From assembly GCF_038433135.1 (NCBI RefSeq), contig NZ_JBCDMV010000031.1, positions 15,369 through 79,368 on the forward strand: a stretch of 64,000 nucleotides of DNA, in the 5' to 3' direction. The position numbers and the translations under genes were made by a program. The stretch comes from Luteococcus sp038433135 (lineage in GTDB: Bacteria; Actinomycetota; Actinomycetes; Propionibacteriales; Propionibacteriaceae). Position 1 is the first letter of the stretch. Each line of letters opens with the position of its first letter. The notes below the pieces were generated by a model that worked only from the letters and a program-made list of their open reading frames with translations, was not told the DNA's origin and made no database searches. This document shows, piece by piece, positions 53,367 to 61,792 of this stretch.

Positions 53367-53879
53367 ATGAGGGGAACGGATGAGCCGTACCAAGAGTGGG
53401 AGACGCGACCCTCTTTTGAGACGAAGGATGGGCGGCGCGTATACCCGTTGTACGCGCCTGCGCACGAAATGCAGTCCAACCATATTTGGGTCTTCGACAT
53501 CGAGGCCGATCCGCTGGACCCCAGTGTGGAGTACGCGCTCAGGAAAGACCATCAGATCGGGTTCCTTGATTGGGATGGGGACAGGATCACCTATGTGGAA
53601 ACCGGGCGGGCGCGGCCCATGCAGAGTGAGCCCTCTTGGGAGCGTCAAGGCATCGCGACAGAGATGCTTCGCCTCGCCCGTGAGATGACGCCCCATCTTC
53701 TCCATGCACTCTGCCGGGATCGTGTGTCCGACGCGGGAGAGGCATTCGTGCGCGCAACCAACCCGGAACAGGCATGCAACAACGACTGCGGAGAAGGTTG
53801 TCGCGGGCGAGGCCCGAAGAACTGCTCCGAGGGCGCCTCTCCTCGTGGTCCCGGCCGAGAGAAGGCGGTTCGGAAGTGA
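53367..53879 (+). CDS. Small GNAT-like protein, possible prophage-type remnant
   Basis: 170 residues. The part HIWVFDIEADPLDPSVEYAL, EPSWERQGIATEML and SDAGEAFVRA follows the pattern of short acetyltransferase-like proteins common in actinobacterial prophages and islands (RxGIAT is the CoA loop). After AGEAFVRATN the remaining residues are Cys/Gly/Arg-rich and look out of family, so the end may be altered by a frameshift. Base composition (more A/T, codons such as ata, att, tct) differs from neighbours, suggesting acquisition. Start MRGTDEPY has GAAAGGGG upstream. Confidence 0.6.
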   Translation: MRGTDEPYQEWETRPSFETKDGRRVYPLYAPAHEMQSNHIWVFDIEADPLDPSVEYALRKDHQIGFLDWDGDRITYVETGRARPMQSEPSWERQGIATEMLRLAREMTPHLLHALCRDRVSDAGEAFVRATNPEQACNNDCGEGCRGRGPKNCSEGASPRGPGREKAVRK

Positions 53880-53973
53880 TCTGAGAGGCCAGTCGGGAGT
53901 ATGGATCCCGGCCCTACAAACGACTAGGCGTGTCCGGTCGGGAGCCCGGGGCTCGAGGCGCTCGCCCAGCCCC

Positions 53974-53994
53974 GGTCCCCAAGCTTGTTGAGGG
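53974..53994 (-). repeat. Dispersed actinobacterial repeat, diverged copy 4
   Basis: GGTCCCCAAGCTTGTTGAGGG matches 18 of 21 positions of the inverted copy within 6760-6789 (GGTCCCCGAGCCTGTCGAGG...). It lies between the GNAT-like gene and the end of the SUFU gene. Confidence 0.45.
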
Positions 53995-54012
53995 CGGTGA
54001 CCCCGCGGGATC

Positions 54013-56157
54013 TCAACCCTGCTTGGGAACCACCCGCCAGACCAGGCCAGGGAAGCTGAGCAGCTGGTAGTCCCCGGGGTGCGGCTGCAGCGATCGCCCC
54101 AGCTCCTCCAGCATCTGTGGCGTCGTGTTCACCACCAGCTGGTTCTGGCTGACGTGGATCTGCGGCTCCGGGCTGGACTGGAAGCCCAGCAACATGTGCT
54201 GACCGTTCTGGTTGCGCTCCAGGGCGAAGCGACGGCCGAAGGGCAGCCGCAGGGGCAGCAGGGTGCGCAGGGCCGTCGCACCCTCGGGGTCGATCGTCAC
54301 CATCGTCTGGCCCGGGGCAGTCGGCTGCCAGTGCAGGGTGTCGGCGAAGATCGTGCCGGTGTTGGAGCCGTCGCGGCGCAGCCCCTCGTCGTGGGCGGCG
54401 CGTACCTGCGGATCGGTCAGCACCGACGCCCGATCCAGCCGGGTGATGCCCAGTGGCACCCGGCTGGTCAGCAGCTCCAGGAACTTGGAGCCGCTCCAGC
54501 CGGCCATGGCGTCCAGCTCGTCCTCAGCGATGCCGACGACCTGCACGAAGGACACTCCGCCGGCCGGGGTGCGGATGGCGCCCAGCTGCGGATCGGCCAT
54601 GAAACCCAGCCCGGTCAGCCCGGTGGGTGCGGCATTGGTGATCGGGCGGGCCAGGCGCATGTGGTCGCCGACGACGAAGTCATTGCCGGAGCCGAGCACA
54701 TAACGCGCCAGGAACTGCAGCTCCGTCACCGGCCAGATCGGCGGCTGTGCGCCCTGGTCGGCGGCTGCCGGATCCGCCAGCCGGTAGGTCAGCTCATAGC
54801 CGCGGCCCGACGTGGCCCGCGGGTCATCGGAGCGATTGCGCAGGTAGATGTCGCTCAAGCCGTAACCGATGTAGTGCCAGTGCGGTTCGCCGTTGGTCTC
54901 CCGGTAGACCGCCACCAGGCTGAGCGGGTCATTGCCGCCCATGAAGTGCGGTACCTGCACCCGGAAGTGGAAGGCGGGCTGCCCGGGGTGTGCCGCCTCA
55001 CAGGCCGCGGTGATGGCATCCCAGCCCGCCTGCTCGTCATTGACCGGCCGATCTTGCACTGGCTGGGTGTTTGCCGAGCCGGCGCCAACGGCGGCCGCGT
55101 TGGTCAGATCGGGTTCCGGGAACGGACGGTCGCCGGGATTCGGCGTCGTCTCCACGGCCCCGCTGGGCTGGTTGACGGCCGCCGACCCCGCACCGAGGCT
55201 GGCCGCCTGCGCGAGATCATGGTCGGGCGCGGGGGCAGGGGCAGCCTCATCCGGATTGCCCGGCTGCTCACCCGGCTGGGCAAGAGCGGCGGAGCCAGCT
55301 CCGAGAGCGGCGGCGGCCGCCAGGGCGTCGGCATCGACCGGATCGTCGGACGTTCCCTCCTGGGAGATCGGGCTGGAGGGCAGCGCAATGGTTTTGCTCA
55401 GTGGCTGCTGGGGGGCCAGAGGCTCGGCCGACGGGGCCTCGGCGGCGGACGCGGCGCCGACATTGGCCGCCGCGCTCAGCTCCGGTTCGGCGCCCACGGT
55501 GTTCGCCTGGGCGGCGGCCTGTTCCGGCTTGGGCGCCCACGGGTTCGGCGGTGGCGCGACGGTGGATCCGGTTCGCGTCGGCGGCTGCTGCTGACCGGGA
55601 TTGCGGGGCGGCAATCCGGTCTGGGCGGGTGAGCCGGGCTCCGGGAATCCCTGCGGCTGCGGAACCTGCGGGGTGGGCATCAGCGCTCCCGGCCGGCCGA
55701 ACTGCCCACCGGCGGGCTGGGCCGGTGCCTGCTGGGTCGCGACGGGAACCACCCGCCAGACCACATTGCGCAGGCTGGGGGCGTGGAACTCACCCGGCGT
55801 CGGCTGCAGTGCCGACCACAGCTCGACCAGCACCGGCTCAGGCACTCGCAGCAGACCCTTCTGGGGGGTGAACTCGGCGATTCCCGACGGGTCGACCACC
55901 AGGTACAGCTCGCGTCCCTGACCGGCCACCACCAGACCCTGGCCGTAGGGGGTGCGGCGCGGCAGAAGGTGCCGGATGCCGTACACCGCATTCACGTCCA
56001 GGGTGACCAGATTCTGCATCCCCACCTGGATCTCCAAGGTCTCGGCCGGCACGCGCTCGGTCGGATCAAAGGGGAGGGGTTGGCCGGGGGCGGGGGCACC
56101 CGTCGTCGGTGGAACATTCTGGTTCGAGCTGCCGAGGAACTTGTCGAGGAATCCCAT
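54013..56157 (-). CDS. Suppressor-of-fused (SUFU) domain protein with duplicated flanking domain
   Basis: 714 residues, cytoplasmic. A roughly 95-residue unit near the N-terminus (about 42-138: LVTLDVNAVYGIRHLLP ... LQPTPGEFHAPSLRNVVWRVVP) is repeated at the C-terminus (about 618-714: MVTIDPEGATALRTLLP ... LQPHPGDYQLLSFPGLVWRVVP). Between them are a Pro/Ala/Gln linker with four degenerate AAxLGAGSAA-type repeats and a SUFU-like domain (about 376-600: PAFHFRVQVPHFMGGNDPLSL, WHYIGYGLSDIY). SUFU proteins in bacteria are linked to toxin immunity or signalling, but no toxin is adjacent. Start MGFLDKFLG is chosen from the amphipathic N-terminus; no RBS is seen. Confidence 0.8.
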   Translation of the reverse strand: MGFLDKFLGSSNQNVPPTTGAPAPGQPLPFDPTERVPAETLEIQVGMQNLVTLDVNAVYGIRHLLPRRTPYGQGLVVAGQGRELYLVVDPSGIAEFTPQKGLLRVPEPVLVELWSALQPTPGEFHAPSLRNVVWRVVPVATQQAPAQPAGGQFGRPGALMPTPQVPQPQGFPEPGSPAQTGLPPRNPGQQQPPTRTGSTVAPPPNPWAPKPEQAAAQANTVGAEPELSAAANVGAASAAEAPSAEPLAPQQPLSKTIALPSSPISQEGTSDDPVDADALAAAAALGAGSAALAQPGEQPGNPDEAAPAPAPDHDLAQAASLGAGSAAVNQPSGAVETTPNPGDRPFPEPDLTNAAAVGAGSANTQPVQDRPVNDEQAGWDAITAACEAAHPGQPAFHFRVQVPHFMGGNDPLSLVAVYRETNGEPHWHYIGYGLSDIYLRNRSDDPRATSGRGYELTYRLADPAAADQGAQPPIWPVTELQFLARYVLGSGNDFVVGDHMRLARPITNAAPTGLTGLGFMADPQLGAIRTPAGGVSFVQVVGIAEDELDAMAGWSGSKFLELLTSRVPLGITRLDRASVLTDPQVRAAHDEGLRRDGSNTGTIFADTLHWQPTAPGQTMVTIDPEGATALRTLLPLRLPFGRRFALERNQNGQHMLLGFQSSPEPQIHVSQNQLVVNTTPQMLEELGRSLQPHPGDYQLLSFPGLVWRVVPKQG

Positions 56158-56247
56158 GGCGAAAGTGAAGCAACCCCAGGGGTCATGCAGGTGAACGATC
56201 AACTGCCGGGACCACCACCGCATTGCCGCCCCGATGGCGCCGCTGGA

Positions 56248-56337
56248 TTCCGAGAATCGACCTCCAGAATCGGTCCGATCCGAGGGCTCGCACGAAGGGT
56301 TTGTCCGGTGCCCACATCTGGTGGTCATTTCTCGGAA
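56248..56337. repeat. TTCCGAGAA inverted-end element, copy C (90 bp)
   Basis: Left end TTCCGAGAATCGACCTCCAG (24 bp matching copy B almost fully) and right end CTGGTGGTCATTTCTCGGAA. It lies in the 292-bp gap between the divergent SUFU and nei2 genes, where nothing else but the nei2 -10 box was recognised. Confidence 0.75.
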
Positions 56338-56437
56338 CAGGTGGCGGGAGACCCGAGCGGTGCTGCTGCTCGGCAACGACCGAACTGCCCAGCATTGATC
56401 CAGCGGCTCGGCATTGAGCCAGCGGCTTGGGGACTGC

Positions 56438-56443
56438 CATGAT
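56438..56443 (+). promoter_or_regulatory. Leaderless-type -10 box of nei2
   Basis: CATGAT lies exactly 6 bp before the nei2 ATG; there is no Shine-Dalgarno sequence. Confidence 0.4.
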
Positions 56444-56449
56444 GCGGAC

Positions 56450-57229
56450 ATGCCCGAAGGCGATGCCGTCTTTCGATCCTGCGCCCTGTTGCACGACGCC
56501 CTGGCCGGTCACGAACTGACCCGGGCCGAACTGCGGGTGCCCCGAGCCGCCGCGGCAGACCTGACCGGCCGCCGGGTGCTGGAGGTGGTGCCGCGGGGCA
56601 AGCACCAACTGATCCGCCTCGATGGCGGCTGGACCGTGCACACCCACCTGCGGATGGACGGGGTGTGGAAGATCCTGCCCGTCGCCGCGCCCACCCCGGG
56701 CCCGGCGCACGAGATCCGGGCGCTGCTGACCACCGCCGAGAGACAGGCGGTGGGGTTGCGGCTGGGGATGGTGGATCTGGTGCCGACCGACCATGAGGAC
56801 GAGGTGGTGGGCCATCTGGGGCCGGACCTGCTGGGGCCCGACTGGGACGAGGCGCTGGCCGTGGCAAACCTGCGGCGGGAACCCGGCCGCAGCATTGGCG
56901 AGGCCTTGCTGGACCAGCGAAACCTGGCCGGGATCGGCACCATCTACCGCGCCGAATCCCTCTTCCACCAGCGGATCCATCCGCGTACCCCGGCGGGTGA
57001 GGTGCCCGATCTGCTGGCCCTGGTTCGCACCGCCCAGCGCCTGCTGGCCGCCAACCAGGGCCCCGGGCGATGGGTGCCGACCGCGTCGGGGCGAGACGGC
57101 CGCTGGGTCTACGGCCGGGCCGGCAAGCCGTGCCCCCGGTGTCGCACCCGGATCCAGTGTGAGGAGTTCGGCCCGGACACCCAGGAGCGGCTGAGCTGGT
57201 GGTGCCCGCGCTGCCAGCCGCTCGGCTGA
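56450..57229 (+). CDS. nei2: Fpg/Nei-family DNA glycosylase (endonuclease VIII, Nei2 type)
   Basis: 259 residues. After Met removal the protein starts PEGD, giving the catalytic Pro and Glu of the family. The helix-two-turn-helix is visible (SIGEALLDQRNLAGIGTIYRAE) and the C-terminal zinc finger is intact (CPRC...CPRC). It excises oxidised bases and nicks DNA by beta/delta elimination. The start is fixed by the need for an N-terminal PEG. It is the mycobacterial-type Nei2. Confidence 0.94.
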   Translation: MPEGDAVFRSCALLHDALAGHELTRAELRVPRAAAADLTGRRVLEVVPRGKHQLIRLDGGWTVHTHLRMDGVWKILPVAAPTPGPAHEIRALLTTAERQAVGLRLGMVDLVPTDHEDEVVGHLGPDLLGPDWDEALAVANLRREPGRSIGEALLDQRNLAGIGTIYRAESLFHQRIHPRTPAGEVPDLLALVRTAQRLLAANQGPGRWVPTASGRDGRWVYGRAGKPCPRCRTRIQCEEFGPDTQERLSWWCPRCQPLG

Positions 57230-57344
57230 CCACCCCGACCGCCGGTAACGGGGAGGGCCGCCCCGAGGGCGGCCACGGCACCTTGTCCACTGTTCACCGA
57301 ACGATCACGCAATCTGCCGGAAACGTTGTGCCGTTTGGGATGTG

Positions 57345-59021
57345 ATGGCTCGCATGCGTACTCACCCCACTCTCACGTCCATCCGTTCCGCCAAGGGCCT
57401 CGCGGTCGCCGTCATCGGCACCACGGCGCTCACCCTGCCGCTCGCCGTCCCGGCCAATGCGTCGGCGCAGCACCCCGTCCCCCAACAGGCCGTGGCCAAC
57501 AAGCAGCCCGCCCCGAAGCCCGCTCCCGAGCTCAACCTGGGTTCGCCCGACCAGGCCGAGACCCGCACCTCCACCCGAGTCCAGCGAGGCGTCACCCACA
57601 CCCTGATCACCCGCGGCAGCACCGACCCGTCGCTGCGCTGGGTGGTTGAGGTCAGCATGCCGTCGTTGGCCAGCAGCCCGGATCCGAAGGGCCCTGCCCG
57701 CTCGGTGCAGGACAAGGCCGCGGCCGAGGCACAGCGGGCCAGGATCGAGGCTGCCGGCTTTCCCGCCAGCATCGAGCCGGTGCGGCAGCCCGAGGTTGCC
57801 GATCTGGGCGCCAGCACGCTGGGTTACCGGCTGCGACTGGATCAGCGCCCCACCACCCAGGCCGAGGCGGACAAGCTCGTTGCCGCCCTGAAGGCCAAGG
57901 GCTTCGCCGGGCGCAGCTGGTACACCGGTTGGGATGGTGACGTCGCGGCCAAGGGCCCGTGGCGGATCCACGTCCTGACGATCGACCCGCAGACCTTCAC
58001 CGGCAGGCTCGGTGCCACCTATGGGCCCGATCTGGCAGAGCGGGAGACGACCACCGAACTGGCCGGTTACACCCGCGCCAAGGCCATGATCAACGCCGGC
58101 TTCTTCGTGATGGATCCGACGGCGGGCGCCGAGGGCGATCCGGCCGGGGCCGGGGTCTACAACGGCAACCTGGTCTCCGAGACCATCACCGGCCGACCGG
58201 CCCTGGTGCTGCACCCGGATGCTCGGCGCACCCGGGTGGTGCAACCGGTGTGGAAGGGGGAGGTCACCATCGGCCGGCAGCGCCTGCAGCTCGATGGTGT
58301 GAACCGGGTGATCGGCCTGATCCGCAACTGTGGCGGGGATGTCACTGATTCACCGACCAGCCTCCCCCTGCATGACGCCACCTGCCAGGACGAGGCGGAG
58401 GCCGTGGCCTACACCCGGGCCTTCGCGCACCGCACCCCGAAGGGCGAGGGGGCGGAACTGGTGCTGCGCCGCGGCAAGGTGATCGCGGTCAAGGCGCAGC
58501 GCGGCACGCTGCTGGGCCGTGGTCAGAGCTCGGTGCAGTTCACTGGGCGCCAGGCACAGCGGGTGCTGGCCAGCGCCCGGGTCGGACAGCGCGCCGACGT
58601 GAAGCAGTACCTGACCGATGGCCGCAAGCGACTGGATCGCAAGGGCACCACCGTGGTCAACGGTGGACCCGAGCTGGTCCGCTCCGGGCAGCTGCACGTC
58701 ACCCAGAAGCGCGACGGGATGAGCCAGGCCACCAACCCGTCCTTCGACTACGGTTGGGTGTTGCAGCGCAACCCGCGCACCTTCGCCGGCACCGACGCCA
58801 AGGGCCGCACGCTGCTGGTCACCGTCGACGGCCGACAGCTGACGAGCCTGGGCCTGAGCATTCCGGAGGCGGCGCAGGTGGCCAAGGACCTGGGCATGGT
58901 GAATGCGATCAACCTGGACGGTGGCGGTTCCACCGCGATGGTGCTGAATGGCCAGCTGGTCACCAGCCCGTCGGATTCCACCGGCGAGCGCCCGGTGGGC
59001 GACGCCATCTTCGTGCGCTGA
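57345..59021 (+). CDS. Secreted phosphodiester glycosidase (NAGPA-like)
   Basis: About 558 residues. Signal peptide (to about ANASA, near residue 39), then a SPOR-like alpha/beta repeat region (AEAQRARIEAAGFPASIEPVR, QAEADKLVAALKAKGFAGRSW), then the NAGPA/DUF2233 catalytic domain with AMINAGFFVM, a Cys pair (NCGGDV...ATCQDE) and NAINLDGGGSTAMVLNG. Relatives hydrolyse sugar-1-phosphodiesters, such as GlcNAc capping a phosphate. It probably acts on cell-wall or host phosphoglycans outside the cell. Start is uncertain among GTG 57342, ATG 57345 and ATG 57354. The next gene is also a secreted phosphodiesterase. Confidence 0.88.
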   Translation: MARMRTHPTLTSIRSAKGLAVAVIGTTALTLPLAVPANASAQHPVPQQAVANKQPAPKPAPELNLGSPDQAETRTSTRVQRGVTHTLITRGSTDPSLRWVVEVSMPSLASSPDPKGPARSVQDKAAAEAQRARIEAAGFPASIEPVRQPEVADLGASTLGYRLRLDQRPTTQAEADKLVAALKAKGFAGRSWYTGWDGDVAAKGPWRIHVLTIDPQTFTGRLGATYGPDLAERETTTELAGYTRAKAMINAGFFVMDPTAGAEGDPAGAGVYNGNLVSETITGRPALVLHPDARRTRVVQPVWKGEVTIGRQRLQLDGVNRVIGLIRNCGGDVTDSPTSLPLHDATCQDEAEAVAYTRAFAHRTPKGEGAELVLRRGKVIAVKAQRGTLLGRGQSSVQFTGRQAQRVLASARVGQRADVKQYLTDGRKRLDRKGTTVVNGGPELVRSGQLHVTQKRDGMSQATNPSFDYGWVLQRNPRTFAGTDAKGRTLLVTVDGRQLTSLGLSIPEAAQVAKDLGMVNAINLDGGGSTAMVLNGQLVTSPSDSTGERPVGDAIFVR

Positions 59022-59186
59022 TCCTCGCACCCACAAGGACTGCAATTCTGGCGCGTCCGCCAGGGTTGCAGCCCGTGCGGGCTCCCATCGCAGCGGACCA
59101 CCCGGAGGAATCCGGACCGCAGTTGTTCACCAAAGCCTCACCGGGTGCTTACCTGAAGCTCGGCTGAACCCGGTTGGCTGGGAATC

Positions 59187-61478
59187 ATGCGTACCCCACA
59201 CACCACTCGCCTCGCCGCCGTCGCCCTGGGCACGGCCGCGCTGGTGCTGCCCCTGACCGCCGTCACTCCCGTGCAGGCCGCTCCCGCGGACCAGCCGGCG
59301 CCGAAGGCCGTCAAGACGACCAAGACCGTCGTCCCCACCCTGGACGCCCGCGCCTCGCTGAGCGCCGACTACGTCGCCAAGGGGCCGGAGTCCGGCGCCA
59401 AGGTGACCCCGGCCAATGGCCGCAAGGGGCCCTTCCCCGGCCAGGTGATCCCCGGCTTCTCCGCGATGGCCGAGATCGGCAACGGTTCCTACTGGGGCCT
59501 GCCGGACAACGGCTTTGGCGCCAAGGCCAATTCCGACGACTTCCTGCTGCGCATCTACCAGGTCAAGCCGCGGTGGGAGACCGTCGACGGCGGCAAGGGC
59601 AGCATCAAGGTGCAGAAGTTCGTCCAGCTGCGCGACCCCAACCACAATGCCGGCTTCAAGATCGTCAACGAGCACACCCGTCAGCGCAACCTCACCGGAG
59701 CGGACTTCGACGTCGAATCGCTGGTGGTGGCCAAGGACGGTTCGTTCTGGATCGGCGAGGAGTTCGGCCCCTACCTGCTGCACTTCAGCAAGGACGGCGT
59801 GCTGCTCAGCAAGCCCGTCCCGATGCCCGGCGTCAAGAGCCCGTCGAGCCCCGACCTGGGCAAGGGTGAGACCGCCAACCTGCGCAATTCCAAGGGCTTC
59901 GAGGCGATGGCTGCCAGCCAGAACGGCCGCTACCTGTACCCGATCCTCGAGGGCTACCTGAACGGCGACGACAAGCGCACCCGCGTGATCAGCCAGTTCG
60001 ACACCCGCACCAACAAGTACACGGGCCGCACCTGGAAGTACCAGGCCGACACCGATGACAACCTGGTGGGCGACGCCTTCATGACCGACGGCAAGAAGAT
60101 GCTCGTCGTCGAGCGCGACGACTTCTGGGGCGCCAAGTCGGTCACGAAGCGGATCTACGAGATCGATCTCAACCGTCAGGAGAAGGACGGTTTCCTGGCA
60201 AAGAAGCTGGTGGTCGACCTGTTGAAGATCGACAATCCGGCCGGGATCGGGATCAAGAATGACCCGGGTTACGGCGTCGGCAAGACCTTCCAGTTCCCCT
60301 TCCAGAGCGTCGAGACCGTGGTCCGGCTGAAGGACGGCCGGCTGCTGATTGCCGACGACAACAACTACCCCGGCAATGACGCCCGCAAGCCCGGTGCCCC
60401 GGACAACACCGAGATGATCATCGTCGACCTGGCGAAGAAGAAGGTGCCCGCCGCCAGCAAGGAGCACACCGTCTTCTCCCACCGTGGCGCCTCCGGCTAC
60501 CGCCCCGAGCACACCTTGGCTGCCTATGAGGAGGCCATCAACCAGTGCGCGGACTACATCGAGCCTGACCTGGTGAGCACCAAGGACGGTGTGCTGGTGG
60601 ACCGTCACGAGAACGAGATCAGCGGCACCACCGACGTGGCCACCCGCCCCGAGTTCGCCGACCGCAAGGCCACCAAGACCATCGACGGCGCCAAGCTGAC
60701 CGGCTGGTTCACCGAGGACTTCACCTTGGCCGAGCTGCGGACCCTGCGTGCCAAGGAGCGGCTGCCCGAGCTGCGTCCCCAGAACACCACGTTCGACGGC
60801 CTGTACCAGGTGCCCACCTTCGACGAGGTGGTGGACCTGGCCCGTCGCTCGAAGACCTGCAGCGGCAAGCCGGTCGGTGTCATTCCGGAGATCAAGCACG
60901 GTAGCTACTTCGACTCCATCGGGCTGAGCCAGGAGGAGGGCACCGTCAAGGTGCTGGAGGCCAATGGCTATGGCAAGAAGAAGTCGCCGGTGCAGATCCA
61001 GAGCTTCGAGGTGGGCAACCTCAAGGAACTCAACCAGATGACCAAGGTGCAGCTGGTGCAGCTCATCGGTTGCTCCGGCGCGCCGGCGGATCTGGAGGCC
61101 GAGGGCAACACCACCACCTACAAGGACATGGTGACGGCCCGGGGCATGCGACAGGTGGCCAAGTACGCCGACAGCGTCGGCTACTGCAAGGACGTGATGA
61201 TCCCCCGCAAGAAGGACGGCTCGCTGGGCAAACCCACCGACGCCATCAAGAATGCGCACGCCGCGGGGCTGCCGGTCACCGGCTGGACCTTCCGCGCCGA
61301 GAACTCCTTCCTGCCCAAGGAGTACCGCAGCAGCGCCAATCCGGCCGAGATCGGTGACATGAAGGGCGAGGTGAAGGCCTTCCTGGCGGCCGGGATGGAC
61401 CACGTCTTCAGTGACCAGCCGGATCTGGCCGTGCAGGCGGTGGCCGAGTACAGCGCCGCGCAGCAGAACGGCCGCTGA
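59187..61478 (+). CDS. Secreted phytase-like/glycerophosphodiesterase fusion
   Basis: 763 residues. Signal peptide to about VQAAP (residue 33). Residues about 65-425 form an esterase-like/phytase-like propeller domain (VIPGFSAMAEIGNGSYWGLPDNGFG, FWIGEEFGPYLLHF, FEAMAASQNGRYLYPILEG). From about residue 430 a GDPD domain follows with all family marks: SHRGASGYRPEHT, EPDLVSTKDGVLVDRHE and a C-terminal GWTFR...VFSDQPDL. It should hydrolyse glycerophosphodiesters or teichoic-acid-like polymers. It follows the phosphodiester glycosidase by 165 bp, both exported. A 21-bp perfect hairpin ends transcription. Confidence 0.92.
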   Translation: MRTPHTTRLAAVALGTAALVLPLTAVTPVQAAPADQPAPKAVKTTKTVVPTLDARASLSADYVAKGPESGAKVTPANGRKGPFPGQVIPGFSAMAEIGNGSYWGLPDNGFGAKANSDDFLLRIYQVKPRWETVDGGKGSIKVQKFVQLRDPNHNAGFKIVNEHTRQRNLTGADFDVESLVVAKDGSFWIGEEFGPYLLHFSKDGVLLSKPVPMPGVKSPSSPDLGKGETANLRNSKGFEAMAASQNGRYLYPILEGYLNGDDKRTRVISQFDTRTNKYTGRTWKYQADTDDNLVGDAFMTDGKKMLVVERDDFWGAKSVTKRIYEIDLNRQEKDGFLAKKLVVDLLKIDNPAGIGIKNDPGYGVGKTFQFPFQSVETVVRLKDGRLLIADDNNYPGNDARKPGAPDNTEMIIVDLAKKKVPAASKEHTVFSHRGASGYRPEHTLAAYEEAINQCADYIEPDLVSTKDGVLVDRHENEISGTTDVATRPEFADRKATKTIDGAKLTGWFTEDFTLAELRTLRAKERLPELRPQNTTFDGLYQVPTFDEVVDLARRSKTCSGKPVGVIPEIKHGSYFDSIGLSQEEGTVKVLEANGYGKKKSPVQIQSFEVGNLKELNQMTKVQLVQLIGCSGAPADLEAEGNTTTYKDMVTARGMRQVAKYADSVGYCKDVMIPRKKDGSLGKPTDAIKNAHAAGLPVTGWTFRAENSFLPKEYRSSANPAEIGDMKGEVKAFLAAGMDHVFSDQPDLAVQAVAEYSAAQQNGR

Positions 61479-61497
61479 CTCGCCCTGGTCACATCGC

Positions 61498-61543
61498 AGA
61501 CCGATCGCCCGGTACCCCCGCAGGGGTACCGGGCGATCGGTCT
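61498..61543. terminator. Perfect 21-bp hairpin, bidirectional terminator
   Basis: Arms 61498-61518 and 61523-61543 are exact complements around the loop CGCA. It lies 20 bp after the GDPD fusion stop and 23 bp from the end of the convergent small-peptide gene, so it can end both transcripts. Confidence 0.8.
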
Positions 61544-61565
61544 ACTGGTGAATTGTCTCGAGGAC

Positions 61566-61742
61566 TCAGGCGATCCAGATGATCCGGATCCGCCCGCCCT
61601 CGCCGTAGGCGCTGACCTGCTTGGCGGTAACGGTGCTGGTGGCGGTCTGCGGGGCGGCGGCGGCGGGGCTGATGGCCACCATGCTGACGAAGGCGATGGC
61701 GGAAACGATGCTGGCGAAGATCTTTGCGGGGGTTGTGGTCAT
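61566..61742 (-). CDS. Small exported peptide, unknown function
   Basis: 58 residues. A basic start and hydrophobic core (MTTTPAKIFASIVSAIAFVSMVAI) end at SPAAAAPQ, a good signal peptidase site. The mature product would be about 27 residues ending in EGGRIRIIWIA. I do not recognise it. It begins 51 bp downstream of the response-regulator stop, on the same strand as the two-component operon. TAACGT lies 7 bp before the ATG (minus strand, 61750-61755) with no RBS, so it may be leaderless with its own promoter. A peptide signal or envelope peptide is possible; no evidence decides. Confidence 0.6.
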   Translation of the reverse strand: MTTTPAKIFASIVSAIAFVSMVAISPAAAAPQTATSTVTAKQVSAYGEGGRIRIIWIA

Positions 61743-61749
61743 GTGCACG

Positions 61750-61755
61750 ACGTTA
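61750..61755 (-). promoter_or_regulatory. Leaderless-type -10 box of the small peptide
   Basis: TAACGT on the minus strand, 7 bp before the ATG. The -35 region is weak. Confidence 0.35.
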
Positions 61756-61792
61756 GGCAGAGCTGGTGAATTGAGCCACCCTCAAGGTCAGC

